From Mycolicibacterium insubricum (GTDB lineage: Bacteria; Actinomycetota; Actinomycetes; Mycobacteriales; Mycobacteriaceae), in contig NZ_AP022618.1 of NCBI RefSeq assembly GCF_010731615.1, positions 4,092,001 through 4,156,000 of the forward strand: a DNA stretch of 64,000 nucleotides, in the 5' to 3' direction. The notes beneath the pieces were generated by a model, which worked only from the letters and a program-made list of their open reading frames with translations, was not told the DNA's origin and searched no databases. The position numbers and the translations under genes are program-made. How positions within the stretch are numbered: position 1 is the first letter of the stretch; every line of letters begins with the position of its first letter. Positions 36,199 through 46,801 of the stretch are shown piece by piece.

Positions 36199-37185
36199 AT
36201 GTGGTCGGTGACCAGATTTCTCAGCGTTATCTCGGCCGGCCTACTGGCTATTTCGTCCATTGTTCTAAGCCCGGCCCTGCCCACCGCGACGGCTGATCCC
36301 GGCGGCGCGCACATCACCAACATCGAGAAGGTCAACGAGCGCTGGGACAAGGTCTCGGTGTACTCCCCGGCCATGGACAAGGTGATCGTCAACGACGTCT
36401 ACAAGGCGACCGGCTCCGGTGCACCCACGTTCTATCTGCTGCCCGGCATCGACGGCGGCGACAACCTCGACCCCGGCGGCAGCTGGGCGCCGGGCACCAA
36501 GAGCTGGTTCGGCATGACCGACATCCAGGGCTTCTTCGCCAACAAGAACGTCAACGTCGTCTCGCCGCTGGGCGGACAGTTCAGCTGGTTCACCAACTGG
36601 GTCAACGATTCCAGCAAGCAGTACCAGACCTACATGACCCAGGAACTTCCGCCGCTGATCAACGCGCAGTACAAGACCAACGGGCGCAACGCCGTCGGCG
36701 GACTGTCCAGCACCGGCGGCACCGCCGTGGACTACGCCGTGCAGGCACCCGGGGTGTTCAAGGCCGTCGGTTCCTACAGCGGTCTGCTGACGCCGTCGGA
36801 CGATCCCTCGCAGGTCTCCATGACGCTGATGGGCGGCGGTGTGAGCGCGGACAACATGTGGGGCCCGGCCGGCGGGCCGCTGTGGATCGCCCACGACCCG
36901 TCGAAGAACGTGGCCAAACTGCGCGGTGTGGCCGTGTACGCCGCGGCCGCATCCGGCGGTCAGGGCGACGTCGACCGGCTGGCCCCGGGCACCAACAACC
37001 TGACCGGCGGCCTGATCGAGGGCATCGTCGCCGACAGCACCCGCAAGTTCGCCGACGCCGCGAAGGCCGCGGGCATTCCGATCACCTACGTCGTGCGCCC
37101 GGAGGGATCCCACACCTGGGGCCTGTTCGAGTCGGAGATGCAGGAGTCCTGGAACACCACCATCGGTCCGGCCCTGGGGCGCTAA
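36199..37185 (+). CDS. antigen 85-like secreted alpha/beta-hydrolase
   Basis: 328-residue exported esterase/mycolyltransferase-like protein. Signal peptide with cleavage after ATA near residue 32. Features of the Ag85/esterase-D fold: early beta strands (VSVYSPAMDKVIVND), FYLLPGIDGG (about 78-87), a nucleophile elbow GGLSSTGG with S170, and a C-terminal histidine in EGSHTWGLFE (about 307). The classical Ag85 elbow is GLSMSG-like, so the second half differs here. ATG at 36199 without a good ribosome binding site; a GTG at 36208 is possible. A true mycolyltransferase role is an inference. Confidence 0.72.
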   Translation: MWSVTRFLSVISAGLLAISSIVLSPALPTATADPGGAHITNIEKVNERWDKVSVYSPAMDKVIVNDVYKATGSGAPTFYLLPGIDGGDNLDPGGSWAPGTKSWFGMTDIQGFFANKNVNVVSPLGGQFSWFTNWVNDSSKQYQTYMTQELPPLINAQYKTNGRNAVGGLSSTGGTAVDYAVQAPGVFKAVGSYSGLLTPSDDPSQVSMTLMGGGVSADNMWGPAGGPLWIAHDPSKNVAKLRGVAVYAAAASGGQGDVDRLAPGTNNLTGGLIEGIVADSTRKFADAAKAAGIPITYVVRPEGSHTWGLFESEMQESWNTTIGPALGR

Positions 37186-37203
37186 CACCCGACCCGACGA
37201 GTC

Positions 37204-37231
37204 GCTGCCCGGCGTAACTGCGCCGGGCAGC
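37204..37231 (+). terminator. hairpin after the Ag85-like gene
   Basis: Perfect 11-base arms GCTGCCCGGCG (37204-37214) and CGCCGGGCAGC (37221-37231), 6-base loop, 19 bases past the stop codon. No T-run. Confidence 0.7.
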
Positions 37232-37316
37232 GTCGATCTCGGCCCCGGATTCGGGCAAAAGCTATCGTTGTCGCGACCGGTGCATCCGCTGAAGCCGGCA
37301 GACCGGAGGCGAACGG

Positions 37317-38177
37317 ATGACCGAGGGCAGGCGGGCGCTGGTGCTGGCCGGCGGCGGGATCGCCGGGATCGCCTGGGAGACCGGCGTCTTAGCCGGAATC
37401 GCCGACGCCGCACCGGCTGCCGCGGCGGCACTGCTCGATTCCGACGTCGTCGTCGGTACCTCGGCCGGATCGACGGTCGCCGCCCAGCTCGGCAGCGGGC
37501 TGACGCCCGCGGAACTCTTCGCCCGCCAGACCGACGGCACATCACAGGAACTCGACCCCGGGGTGAATGTCGACGATATCGGTGAACTGTTTCTACAGGC
37601 GCTGCGGATGCCCGGCGCCACCAAGGCGCAGATGCTCGCGCGCATCGGACAGATCGCGGCCGCCACTGCCACGGTGTCCGAAGCCCGACGCCGGGCGGTG
37701 ATCGCGCATCGGCTCCCGAGCCACCACTGGCCCGCCCGCACAACGCGGGTCACCGCGGTCGACATCGACTCCGGCGAATTGGTGGTGTTCGACAGGGATT
37801 CCGGCGTCGATCTCGTCGACGCCGTGGCAGCCAGTTGCGCGGTTCCCGGCGCGTGGACGCCGGTGACCATCGGCGGTCGTCGCTACATGGACGGCGGGGT
37901 GGCCAGCTCGGTCAACACGAGCGCCGCAAAAGACTGCGCGAGCGCCGTCGTACTGGTTCCCTCCGCCGCCGATTCTCCGTCGCCGTGGCCCGTCGGCACC
38001 GCCGCCGAGATCGCAGCCTTCCCCGGGAACACGATCGCGGTGTTCGCAGACCCCGAGGCGCTCAGCGCCTTCGGCCCCAATCCCCTGGATCCAGCCTGCC
38101 GCATCCCCTCGGCACACGCCGGACGCGAGCAGGGCCGACGCGAGGCCGCACGCATCGCAGCGTTCCTCGGGATCTGA
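37317..38177 (+). CDS. patatin-like phospholipase
   Basis: 286-residue patatin-fold hydrolase. Oxyanion loop AGGGIAG (11-17), nucleophile S49 in GTSAGS and aspartate in YMDGG (about 190-194) make a complete Ser-Asp dyad. It is a different branch from the patatin at 26615. ATG at 37317 after GGAGGCGA. It stands between terminators and a VOC gene, with no obvious operon partner. Lipid acyl hydrolysis is expected; no substrate can be named. Confidence 0.85.
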   Translation: MTEGRRALVLAGGGIAGIAWETGVLAGIADAAPAAAAALLDSDVVVGTSAGSTVAAQLGSGLTPAELFARQTDGTSQELDPGVNVDDIGELFLQALRMPGATKAQMLARIGQIAAATATVSEARRRAVIAHRLPSHHWPARTTRVTAVDIDSGELVVFDRDSGVDLVDAVAASCAVPGAWTPVTIGGRRYMDGGVASSVNTSAAKDCASAVVLVPSAADSPSPWPVGTAAEIAAFPGNTIAVFADPEALSAFGPNPLDPACRIPSAHAGREQGRREAARIAAFLGI

Positions 38178-38245
38178 GATCGGATCCTCCTGCTCAGCCG
38201 GCGCCGAGGTGAAACCTCTGCGGGACACCCACCGGCACGGGGAAC

Positions 38246-38635
38246 ATGGGTGACATGTCCGCGAATCTTTCCCATTTCGCCCTCAACGCCGACGATCTAC
38301 CTACTGCACGCGCCTTCTACGAACGCGTCTTCGGCTGGACCTTCACCCCGTGGGGTCCGCCGAACTTCTTCAAGATCCAAACCGGCAGTGAGGACGAGCC
38401 CGGGATCGGCGGCGCGCTGCAGCAACGCCGCGAGTTGATCCCGGGCAGGCTGGCATCGGGACCCGAATGCACCTTCGCCGTCGACGATATCGACGCGACG
38501 GCGCGGTCCGTGATCGACGCCGGCGGGACGATTCTCATGCCGAAGTCCACCATCAGCGGAGTCGGGCACCTGATCTTCTTCCAGGATCCGGCCGGCAATA
38601 CCATCGGCGCCATGCAGTACGACTCAACCGCGTAG
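38246..38635 (+). CDS. VOC (glyoxalase/bleomycin-resistance) family protein
   Basis: 129-residue vicinal-oxygen-chelate protein with a paired beta-alpha-beta-beta-beta layout. SHFALNADDLPTARAFYERV (residues 7-26) begins the first module, and the second ends HLIFFQDPAGNTIGAMQYD. The metal-ligand pattern is partial. ATG at 38246 or, with better spacing from GGGGAA, at 38255. No neighbouring pathway; substrate unknown. Confidence 0.8.
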   Translation: MGDMSANLSHFALNADDLPTARAFYERVFGWTFTPWGPPNFFKIQTGSEDEPGIGGALQQRRELIPGRLASGPECTFAVDDIDATARSVIDAGGTILMPKSTISGVGHLIFFQDPAGNTIGAMQYDSTA

Positions 38636-38640
38636 GCGTC

Positions 38641-39294
38641 TCACGCCCCGAGGCTTCGCACGATCTGCTCGACGGCCAGGCTTGTGCCCACCACAAGCAT
38701 CGCAGCCCCGGACAGTCGGGTGACATTGCGAGCGACGGCGGGCCGCTCACCCAGCAGCCAACGTGCCGCGTGCCCCAGCGGCAGGTAGACCAGCGCGCAC
38801 AGCACGATGAAAACCACTGCCAGAGCGCCCATCTGAACCCAGACCGGCCAGGATGCCGACGTCCGGGTGAACTGCGGAAGGATGGCCAGGAAAACCAGCA
38901 GCCCCTTGGGGTTCGACGCGCTGACGCCCGCGCCGCGGACCAGACAGCCCAGCCGCGACCGGTGCGCGACGGCGTCGTCGCCGACCGAATAGCCGCCCGG
39001 TGCAATGGCGGGCGTCTCGGGGGCGCGCAGCACCTGAACGCCCAGGTACGTCACGTATGCCGCGCCGGCCATGGTGAGCACCACCATCGCCGTCGGTGCG
39101 GCCGCAACCAGCGCACCCACCCCGGCGACGACGACGGCCGTCACCGCCGCGTAGCCGAGCAGGATTCCGCCGACCGCGGGGACGACGACGTGGTCGCGGG
39201 CCCCCGAGGTCAGGATGTAGGCCCAATCGGGTCCGGGGACGACGACCAGCGCCAGGGCGACGACCGCGAACGCGGCAACCAGTGATAGCTCCAT
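38641..39294 (-). CDS. LysE/RhtB family amino-acid exporter
   Basis: 217-residue inner-membrane exporter with about six transmembrane helices. The family motif PGPDWAY is near residue 19, and SASNPKGLLVFLAILPQF (about 122-139) is also typical. ATG at 39294. It is divergent from an Lrp/AsnC regulator 83 bases away, the standard arrangement in which the regulator senses an amino acid and induces its export. The exported amino acid is not evident. Confidence 0.88.
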   Translation of the reverse strand: MELSLVAAFAVVALALVVVPGPDWAYILTSGARDHVVVPAVGGILLGYAAVTAVVVAGVGALVAAAPTAMVVLTMAGAAYVTYLGVQVLRAPETPAIAPGGYSVGDDAVAHRSRLGCLVRGAGVSASNPKGLLVFLAILPQFTRTSASWPVWVQMGALAVVFIVLCALVYLPLGHAARWLLGERPAVARNVTRLSGAAMLVVGTSLAVEQIVRSLGA

Positions 39295-39377
39295 GACCAG
39301 CAACTTTAGGAAATATTCGGCGAAAAGTGCTTGCGTCTTTTGCGCTGAAATACTGCTTTTGTGCAAAAATATCGACG
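39295..39377. promoter_or_regulatory. AT-rich divergent control region lysE/lrp
   Basis: 83 bases, clearly richer in A and T than the rest of the window. It has A/T runs and a repeated element (TTTTGCGC near 39337 and TTTTGTGC near 39358), as expected for Lrp-type operators. It sits between divergent exporter and regulator starts. Confidence 0.5.
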
Positions 39378-39833
39378 ATGGACACCCTTGATCGAAAGAT
39401 TCTTGCGGAGCTACAGGTGCAGGGCCGACTCAGCACCACCGACCTCGCCTCCCGCGTGGGCCTGACCGTCGCACCCACCCACCGCCGCGTCCGTGACCTG
39501 GAGGCGTCCGGCGCGATCGTTGGGTACCGGGCCGTCATCGACCCGAGGGCGCTGGGCCTGAACTTCGAGGCGCTGGTGTTCGTCACCATGAAGCAGGAGG
39601 ACCGCGCGACTCTGCTCGGCTTCGAGGAGGCCGCCGCGGCGGTGCCGAATATCCTGCAGGCGTACCGACTCTTCGGCGATCCCGACTTCCTGTTGCGGGT
39701 GCGCACCACCGACCTGGAGGCCTACACGCGGCTGCAGGACGACGTGCTGGCCACGCTGCCCGGCGTGCAGCGGTTCACCTCCACCCTGGTGATGAAGGAC
39801 GTCGTCGGCGACCGCCCGTACCCGACGCACTGA
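39378..39833 (+). CDS. Lrp/AsnC family transcriptional regulator
   Basis: 151-residue regulator. N-terminal helix-turn-helix (LDRKILAELQVQGRLSTTDL, residues 4-23, then ASRVGLTVAPTHRRVRDLE) and C-terminal RAM ligand-binding domain (about 65-145). ATG at 39378 chosen because the protein then starts in the canonical MDTLDRKIL. Divergent from the LysE-type exporter, its likely target. Confidence 0.9.
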   Translation: MDTLDRKILAELQVQGRLSTTDLASRVGLTVAPTHRRVRDLEASGAIVGYRAVIDPRALGLNFEALVFVTMKQEDRATLLGFEEAAAAVPNILQAYRLFGDPDFLLRVRTTDLEAYTRLQDDVLATLPGVQRFTSTLVMKDVVGDRPYPTH

Positions 39834-39990
39834 CCTGCGCCGACGACATTTCCGGCACGCGGGCCGCGATTGTTCCCCCAATCGGTGGACCCGAAAATCC
39901 ACCCGTCGACCGGTCGTCCGGTGGGCAGACGCCGCGGGTGGGAGGCGGGATGGTGTTTTCAACACACCGACACCCACAGGGGGACACCAC

Positions 39991-40851
39991 ATGACCACCA
40001 CCACCCGCCTCGGCTCCGCCCGCCGGTTCGGCCTCATCGCCACCGCCGCGGCCCTTCCGCTGATGGGACTGGCGATCGCACCGGCTGCCGGCGCCAAAAC
40101 CACCGAGTTCGGCCCGTGCGGCAAGGTCACCGACCAGCACATCAACCTCTGGGACGACGTCAAGAACGCCACGCCGAAGAAGGCCGGGAGCAACATCGAG
40201 GTCGTCTGGCCCAGCAACGACAAGTCCCGCGGGTTCGCCGTGCGCCAGGGACATAAGCCGGCCCAGCTCACCGATCTGCTGGTGATCGCGACGGCGCGCG
40301 AAACCGGCATCGAATGCGAGAACCTCACCGACGCCAAGGCCCCCAACTACTTCAAGGACGCCTACGAGCAGGTCAAGCGACTGCCGGTGGGCAACCAGGG
40401 GCAGAAGCCGGACTGGGCGCTGGCGATCAACTCCGAGGACAATCGGGGCCAGAACCAGCTGCACATCCACGTCACGCTGCTCGACCCGACTGCGCGCACC
40501 GACATCGACCAGGCCGTCAAGGACCACAAGGTCGCAGGCGACCAGCACGGCTGGCAGACCGCCGTCATCGGGGTCCGCGGCCACACCGAGAACAGCCAGG
40601 TGGAGAAGAGCCCGCGGGGATACCGGGCGTGGAACGCCAAGAACTTCGACCACAACTTCTTCGCCACCCTGAACGACGAGATCGTGGCGCCGCTGAAGAA
40701 GCAGGGCGCCGACGTCGGGATGCGCAACGAGACGATGCTGATCACCCAGAACCACCAGGGCCCGGGCTTCATCGTGCTCGCCAGTGACGAGAAGACCAAG
40801 CTGGCGCCGTTCGGGGTCAACAACGTCGAGCGCCTACTCGACAAGGGCTGA
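39991..40851 (+). CDS. cdh: secreted CDP-diacylglycerol diphosphatase-like protein
   Basis: 286-residue exported protein with a signal peptide ending in AGA (about residue 35) and a HIT-related Cdh domain. The catalytic motif NQLHIHV is at about 156-162; VIGVRGHTENSQ-type and ITQNHQGPGFIVL segments follow. Cdh hydrolyses CDP-diacylglycerol to phosphatidate and CMP. Length and layout resemble M. tuberculosis Rv2289 (260 residues), which is at a different locus. ATG at 39991 after AGGGGGACACC. Alone between the Lrp gene and the GH16 gene. Confidence 0.85.
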   Translation: MTTTTRLGSARRFGLIATAAALPLMGLAIAPAAGAKTTEFGPCGKVTDQHINLWDDVKNATPKKAGSNIEVVWPSNDKSRGFAVRQGHKPAQLTDLLVIATARETGIECENLTDAKAPNYFKDAYEQVKRLPVGNQGQKPDWALAINSEDNRGQNQLHIHVTLLDPTARTDIDQAVKDHKVAGDQHGWQTAVIGVRGHTENSQVEKSPRGYRAWNAKNFDHNFFATLNDEIVAPLKKQGADVGMRNETMLITQNHQGPGFIVLASDEKTKLAPFGVNNVERLLDKG

Positions 40852-40865
40852 TTCACCCGCCCGGC

Positions 40866-40890
40866 GGCCACCCGTTTCACTCGGGTGGCC
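40866..40890 (+). terminator. hairpin after the cdh-like gene
   Basis: GGCCACCCG (40866-40874) and CGGGTGGCC (40882-40890) form a perfect 9-base stem, 15 bases after the stop. Confidence 0.65.
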
Positions 40891-41007
40891 GTTCGGCGTT
40901 TCTGCTGATCAGACCCGGTAATCTCGCGGCCGGGACGGCCGTCAGAGGTGTTCTCCGGGTTCTCGCGGTCCCTGGCGTCCGTACCGAAACGGCTAAGGTA
41001 CTCAGGC

Positions 41008-41835
41008 ATGGCCAACTTGGACCGTCGAAAGATGATGATGCTGTCGGGTCTCGGCGTGGCGGCGGTCGCCATGCCGATGGCGCAGGGACGTGCCCTTCCG
41101 ACCACGCCGCAAGCCCCCGCAGTCCCCGCACCGCAAGCCCCGCAGAACTACGTGTTCGTCGACGAGTTCGACGGGCCCGCGGGTTCGGCGCCCAGCGCGA
41201 AGTGGACCGTCGCCAAGGCCCGCGAGACCATCAAGGATCCCACCTACTGGGAGCAGCCAGGCCGCATCGGCCAGTACCGCAACGACCGTAAGAACGTCTT
41301 CCTGGACGGCAAGTCGAACCTGGTGATCCGTGCCGCCAAGGACGGCGACACCTACTACAGCGGCAAGCTGGCCAGCGTCTGGGAGGGCGGCGCCGGCCAC
41401 ACCTGGGAGGCCCGGATCAAATTCAACTGCCTGACCGCGGGCGCCTGGCCGGCCTTCTGGCTGGGCAGCGTGGGCGAGGGCGAACTCGACGTCATCGAGT
41501 GGTACGGAAACGGCAAATGGCCCTCTGCCACCACCGTGCACGCCAAGGCCAACGGCGGCGAGTGGGAAACCCACAACATCGGCGTGGATAACGCCTGGCA
41601 CACCTGGCGCACCTACTGGGACGGCGACGTCGCCCGCTTCTGGCTGGACTACACCGACGGCGCCAAGCCGTATTTCGAGGTCACCTCCAGCCAGCTGCCC
41701 GACTGGCCGTTCAACGATCCGGGCCACACCATGTTCGTGGTGCTCAACCTGGCCGTCGCCGGCTCCGGCGGGGAGGACCCCAGCGGCGGTAGCTACCCGG
41801 CGGACATGCTGGTCGACTGGGTGCGGGTCTGGTAA
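41008..41835 (+). CDS. secreted glycoside hydrolase family 16 (beta-glucanase-like)
   Basis: 275-residue exported GH16 enzyme. Basic N-terminus NLDRRKMMMLSGLGVAAVAM as signal (not a full twin-arginine consensus), a short Pro/Ala linker, then a beta-jellyroll domain. The catalytic signature ELDVIEW at about 158-164 supplies nucleophile and acid/base glutamates; AGAWPAFWLGS precedes it. It resembles Rv0315 of M. tuberculosis. ATG at 41008. The likely substrate is a beta-1,3-glucan, although mycobacterial targets are not defined. Confidence 0.87.
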   Translation: MANLDRRKMMMLSGLGVAAVAMPMAQGRALPTTPQAPAVPAPQAPQNYVFVDEFDGPAGSAPSAKWTVAKARETIKDPTYWEQPGRIGQYRNDRKNVFLDGKSNLVIRAAKDGDTYYSGKLASVWEGGAGHTWEARIKFNCLTAGAWPAFWLGSVGEGELDVIEWYGNGKWPSATTVHAKANGGEWETHNIGVDNAWHTWRTYWDGDVARFWLDYTDGAKPYFEVTSSQLPDWPFNDPGHTMFVVLNLAVAGSGGEDPSGGSYPADMLVDWVRVW

Positions 41836-41871
41836 ACGGGCGTCAACGCGCCGACCGGACTGATCGCCGGT

Positions 41872-42504
41872 CTACGACGCATACTGCGACGGGATGATGT
41901 TCCCGCGCAGGACCGCTTGCCCCCCGTCGACCTTCTGGAATCCGGCGCCAGAGGTGCTGCAGTCCAGTCCCCACGTGACGAGGGCGGTGCAGGTGATGCC
42001 GTTGCCGAAATCGACGGTGTGCCCGGGCTCGAAATAGAGGCTTCGGCCAGGCGGCACGACACGGGTGTCGGAAACGAACGCACTCGCCGGGATGGCGGTG
42101 ACGCCGTCGGCCGTGAGTGCAAGACCCGCCGCCGGGCCGATGTCACCGCGCCACGTGATGACAGGCAGGTTCTCGTCGTTGAAGTTGGCGCTGCAGGTGA
42201 GGGTGACCGGCAGGTCGCCGGTGGCCGGATGGACATTGCAGCTGTTGGTGCCCTCGATCTCGCTGGCGGAGAACTGGAATGCACCCGGCTCACCGTCGAT
42301 GGCGTACTGGCTGGCCGAGTCCACGATCGGCACGGCCGGGAGCGGCTTGGCCGCAGCGGCCGGCTGCGGCGGTGCCCATCCACGCACCGTATCGGAACGT
42401 CCGCCGTCCGCCGCCGGACTTGAATCCGAACCCGAACCCGAACAACCGGCAAGCAGCGTCGCGGCCGCGAGCAAAACGCCGGCCCCCCTTCCACGTGTAT
42501 TCAT
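41872..42504 (-). CDS. hypothetical lipoprotein
   Basis: 210-residue lipoprotein: signal peptide with lipobox LLAGC (cysteine at 21), a Ser/Asp/Gly-rich linker, and a beta-rich domain with four later cysteines (in SCNVH, LTCSANF, ITCTAL and LDCST) that could form two disulfides. ATG at 42504. It is convergent with the GH16 gene and 70 bases from a tRNA on the same strand. No named family recognised. Confidence 0.7.
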   Translation of the reverse strand: MNTRGRGAGVLLAAATLLAGCSGSGSDSSPAADGGRSDTVRGWAPPQPAAAAKPLPAVPIVDSASQYAIDGEPGAFQFSASEIEGTNSCNVHPATGDLPVTLTCSANFNDENLPVITWRGDIGPAAGLALTADGVTAIPASAFVSDTRVVPPGRSLYFEPGHTVDFGNGITCTALVTWGLDCSTSGAGFQKVDGGQAVLRGNIIPSQYAS

Positions 42505-42576
42505 GCACCGACCTTAGCCCGGACCTGCGGGTGGGCCCGCTATCAGGAAGGTCGGTGTCGACCAACGAGGAGCCGG

Positions 42577-42650
42577 TGCCCCCAGTCGGACTCGAACCGA
42601 CACTGGGCGGATTTTAAGTCCGCTGCCTCTGCCAATTGGGCTATGGGGGC
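42577..42650 (-). tRNA. tRNA-Leu (anticodon UAA)
   Basis: 74-nucleotide cloverleaf. Acceptor stem GCCCCCA/TGGGGGC with discriminator A, D arm with GGC pairing, anticodon stem GCGGA/TCCGC around loop CTTAAAA (anticodon TAA), 5-base variable loop, and T arm GTCGG-TTCGAGT-CCGAC. CCA is not fully encoded (ACCG follows). The discriminator A suits leucine. The short variable region is unusual, because bacterial tRNA-Leu normally has a long arm. Confidence 0.88.
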
Positions 42651-42839
42651 CACCGTCAATGGCTCGACCATCATCCCGTCCGGGCGCGACGGGGACACAG
42701 CCACCCCGTCATGAGACCGTCAAGATCGGCCGCCCGGGCGTCAGGAAACCGTAAACGACGCGGCCACACCCACCCTCCCGGACCTAGCTTCGTGATGCGG
42801 GCCAACCCGGCCCGCGATAACAGAAGCAACGGAGCGGAC

Positions 42840-42923
42840 ATGTCCGTCGTCGTATTCGTCGCACTGACCGTCGCGGCGTTCACCGCGATCGGCCTGGTGC
42901 AGAGGTGGGTCGAGCAACTGTGA
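42840..42923 (+). CDS. 27-residue hydrophobic peptide at the head of kdp
   Basis: ATG at 42840 behind GGAGCG encodes MSVVVFVALTVAAFTAIGLV followed by QRWVEQL, a single membrane helix with a short polar end. Its stop overlaps the kdpF start as GTGA, so it looks like a coupled first gene of the operon. Its size and topology resemble KdpF. Not a family known to me; possibly a second small Kdp subunit or a leader peptide. Confidence 0.6.
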   Translation: MSVVVFVALTVAAFTAIGLVQRWVEQL

Positions 42924-43003
42924 GCAACATCGTCGGCCTGGTGCTGGCGGTCGGCATCGCGGCATTCATGTTCGCCGCCCTGCTGTTCCCGGAACGGTTC
43001 TAG
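42920..43003 (+). CDS. kdpF: KdpF, small subunit of the potassium ATPase
   Basis: 27-residue peptide from GTG 42920 with one hydrophobic helix (NIVGLVLAVGIAAFMFAALL) and the typical KdpF ending FPERF. KdpF stabilises the KdpFABC complex in the membrane. Its stop TAG is followed directly by the kdpA ATG. Size and position match KdpF. Confidence 0.85.
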   Translation: MSNIVGLVLAVGIAAFMFAALLFPERF

Positions 43004-44676
43004 ATGAACACCGGGGTCGCATTCCTGGTGCTGCTCATCGGGGCGCTGGCCGCGGTGCACGTGCCGCTCGGTGACTACATGTACCGCGTCTACAGCAGCG
43101 CCAAGCACTCGCGCGCCGAACGCCTCATCTACCGAGCCATCGGCGCCGACCCGGCAGCCGAGCAGACCTGGGGCGGCTACACCCGCAGCGTGCTCGCCTT
43201 CTCCGCGGTCGGCATCGTGTTCCTGTTCGGCCTGCAACTCGTCCAGGGCCGGCTGCCACTGCACCTGCACGACCCGGCCACCCCGATGACGCCGGCGCTG
43301 GCCTGGAACACCGCGGTCAGCTTCGTCACCAACACCAACTGGCAGGCCTACGCCGGGGAAACCACGCAGGGCCACCTGGTGCAGATGGCGGGGCTGGGGG
43401 TACAGAACTTCGTGTCCGCCGCCGTCGGGATGGCGGTGGCCATCGCCTTCGTCCGCGGCCTGGCCCGCCGGGACACCAGCGAGCTCGGGAACTTCTGGGT
43501 GGACCTGGTCCGCGGCAGCCTGCGGATCCTGCTGCCGCTGGCGGTCCTGTCCGCACTGCTGCTCGTCGCCGGCGGCGTCATCCAGAACTTCCACCTGCAC
43601 GACCAAGTCGTCACCACGGTCACCGGCGCCACCCAGACGCTGCCCGGCGGACCGGTCGCCTCGCAGGAGGCCGTCAAGCTGCTCGGCACCAACGGTGGCG
43701 GGTTCTTCAACGCCAATTCCGCGCACCCGTTCGAGAATCCCACCGGGTGGACGAACTGGGTGGAAACGCTGCTGCTGCTGGTGATCGCCTTCAGCCTGCC
43801 CCGCACATTCGGCCGTCTCCTCGGCGACGACGTGCGCGGCCGGCGCCAGGGCCTGGCGATCGCCGCCGTCATGACGGTTCTCGCGCTGGCCTCCGTGGCG
43901 CTGACCCTGGCATTCCAGTCCGCCCACCACGGCGCCGTCCCGGCCGCGGTCGGCGCGGCGACCGAAGGCGTCGAACAGCGTTTCGGCGTCGGGGATTCCA
44001 CAGTGTTCGCCACCGCGACCACGTTGACCTCCACCGGCGCGACCGACGCCGCCCACGATTCGTTCACCAGCCTCGGCGGTCTGATGACGCTGTTCAACAT
44101 GCAGCTCGGTGAGATCGCGCCCGGCGGCGCCGGTTCCGGTCTCTACGGCATGCTGATCATCGCGATCATCACCGTGTTCATCGCCGGACTGATGGTCGGC
44201 CGCACCCCGGAGTACCTCGGCAAGAAGATCACCCCGCGCGAGATCAAGCTCGCCGCAACCTATTTCCTGATCACTCCGCTGATCGCACTGACCGGCACCG
44301 CGCTCGCCCTGGCCCTCCCCGGCCCACAGTCCGCGATGCTGAACTCCGGTCCGCACGGTCTGTCCGAGGTGCTCTACGCGTTCACCTCGGCGGCGGCCAA
44401 CAACGGCTCGGCGTTCGCCGGGCTGTCAGCCAACACCACCTGGTACAACACCGCGCTGGGGCTGGCCATGCTGTTCGGCCGATTCCTGCCCATCGTTTTC
44501 GTCCTGGCTCTCGCCGGGTCCCTGGCCGGCCAGGGCCGCACCCCGGAGTCGATCGGCACCCTGCCCACCCACCGGCCGCAGTTCGTCGGCATGGTCACCG
44601 GGGTGACGCTGCTGCTCGTCACCCTGACGTTCCTGCCCCTGCTCGCGCTCGGGCCGCTCGCCGAAGGAATCCACCT

Positions 44677-44680
<4 letters not shown>
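43004..44680 (+). CDS. kdpA: potassium-transporting ATPase subunit KdpA
   Basis: 558-residue potassium channel-like subunit with about ten transmembrane helices and four pore-loop repeats. The selectivity-filter glycines lie in segments such as [14 protein letters not shown] (about 108-121), [20 protein letters not shown] (about 227-246) and [15 protein letters not shown] (about 464-478). The length equals the usual KdpA. ATG at 43004 directly after kdpF; its stop overlaps kdpB as GTGA. Confidence 0.95.
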
Positions 44681-46800
<2,120 letters not shown>

Positions 46801-46801
46801 G

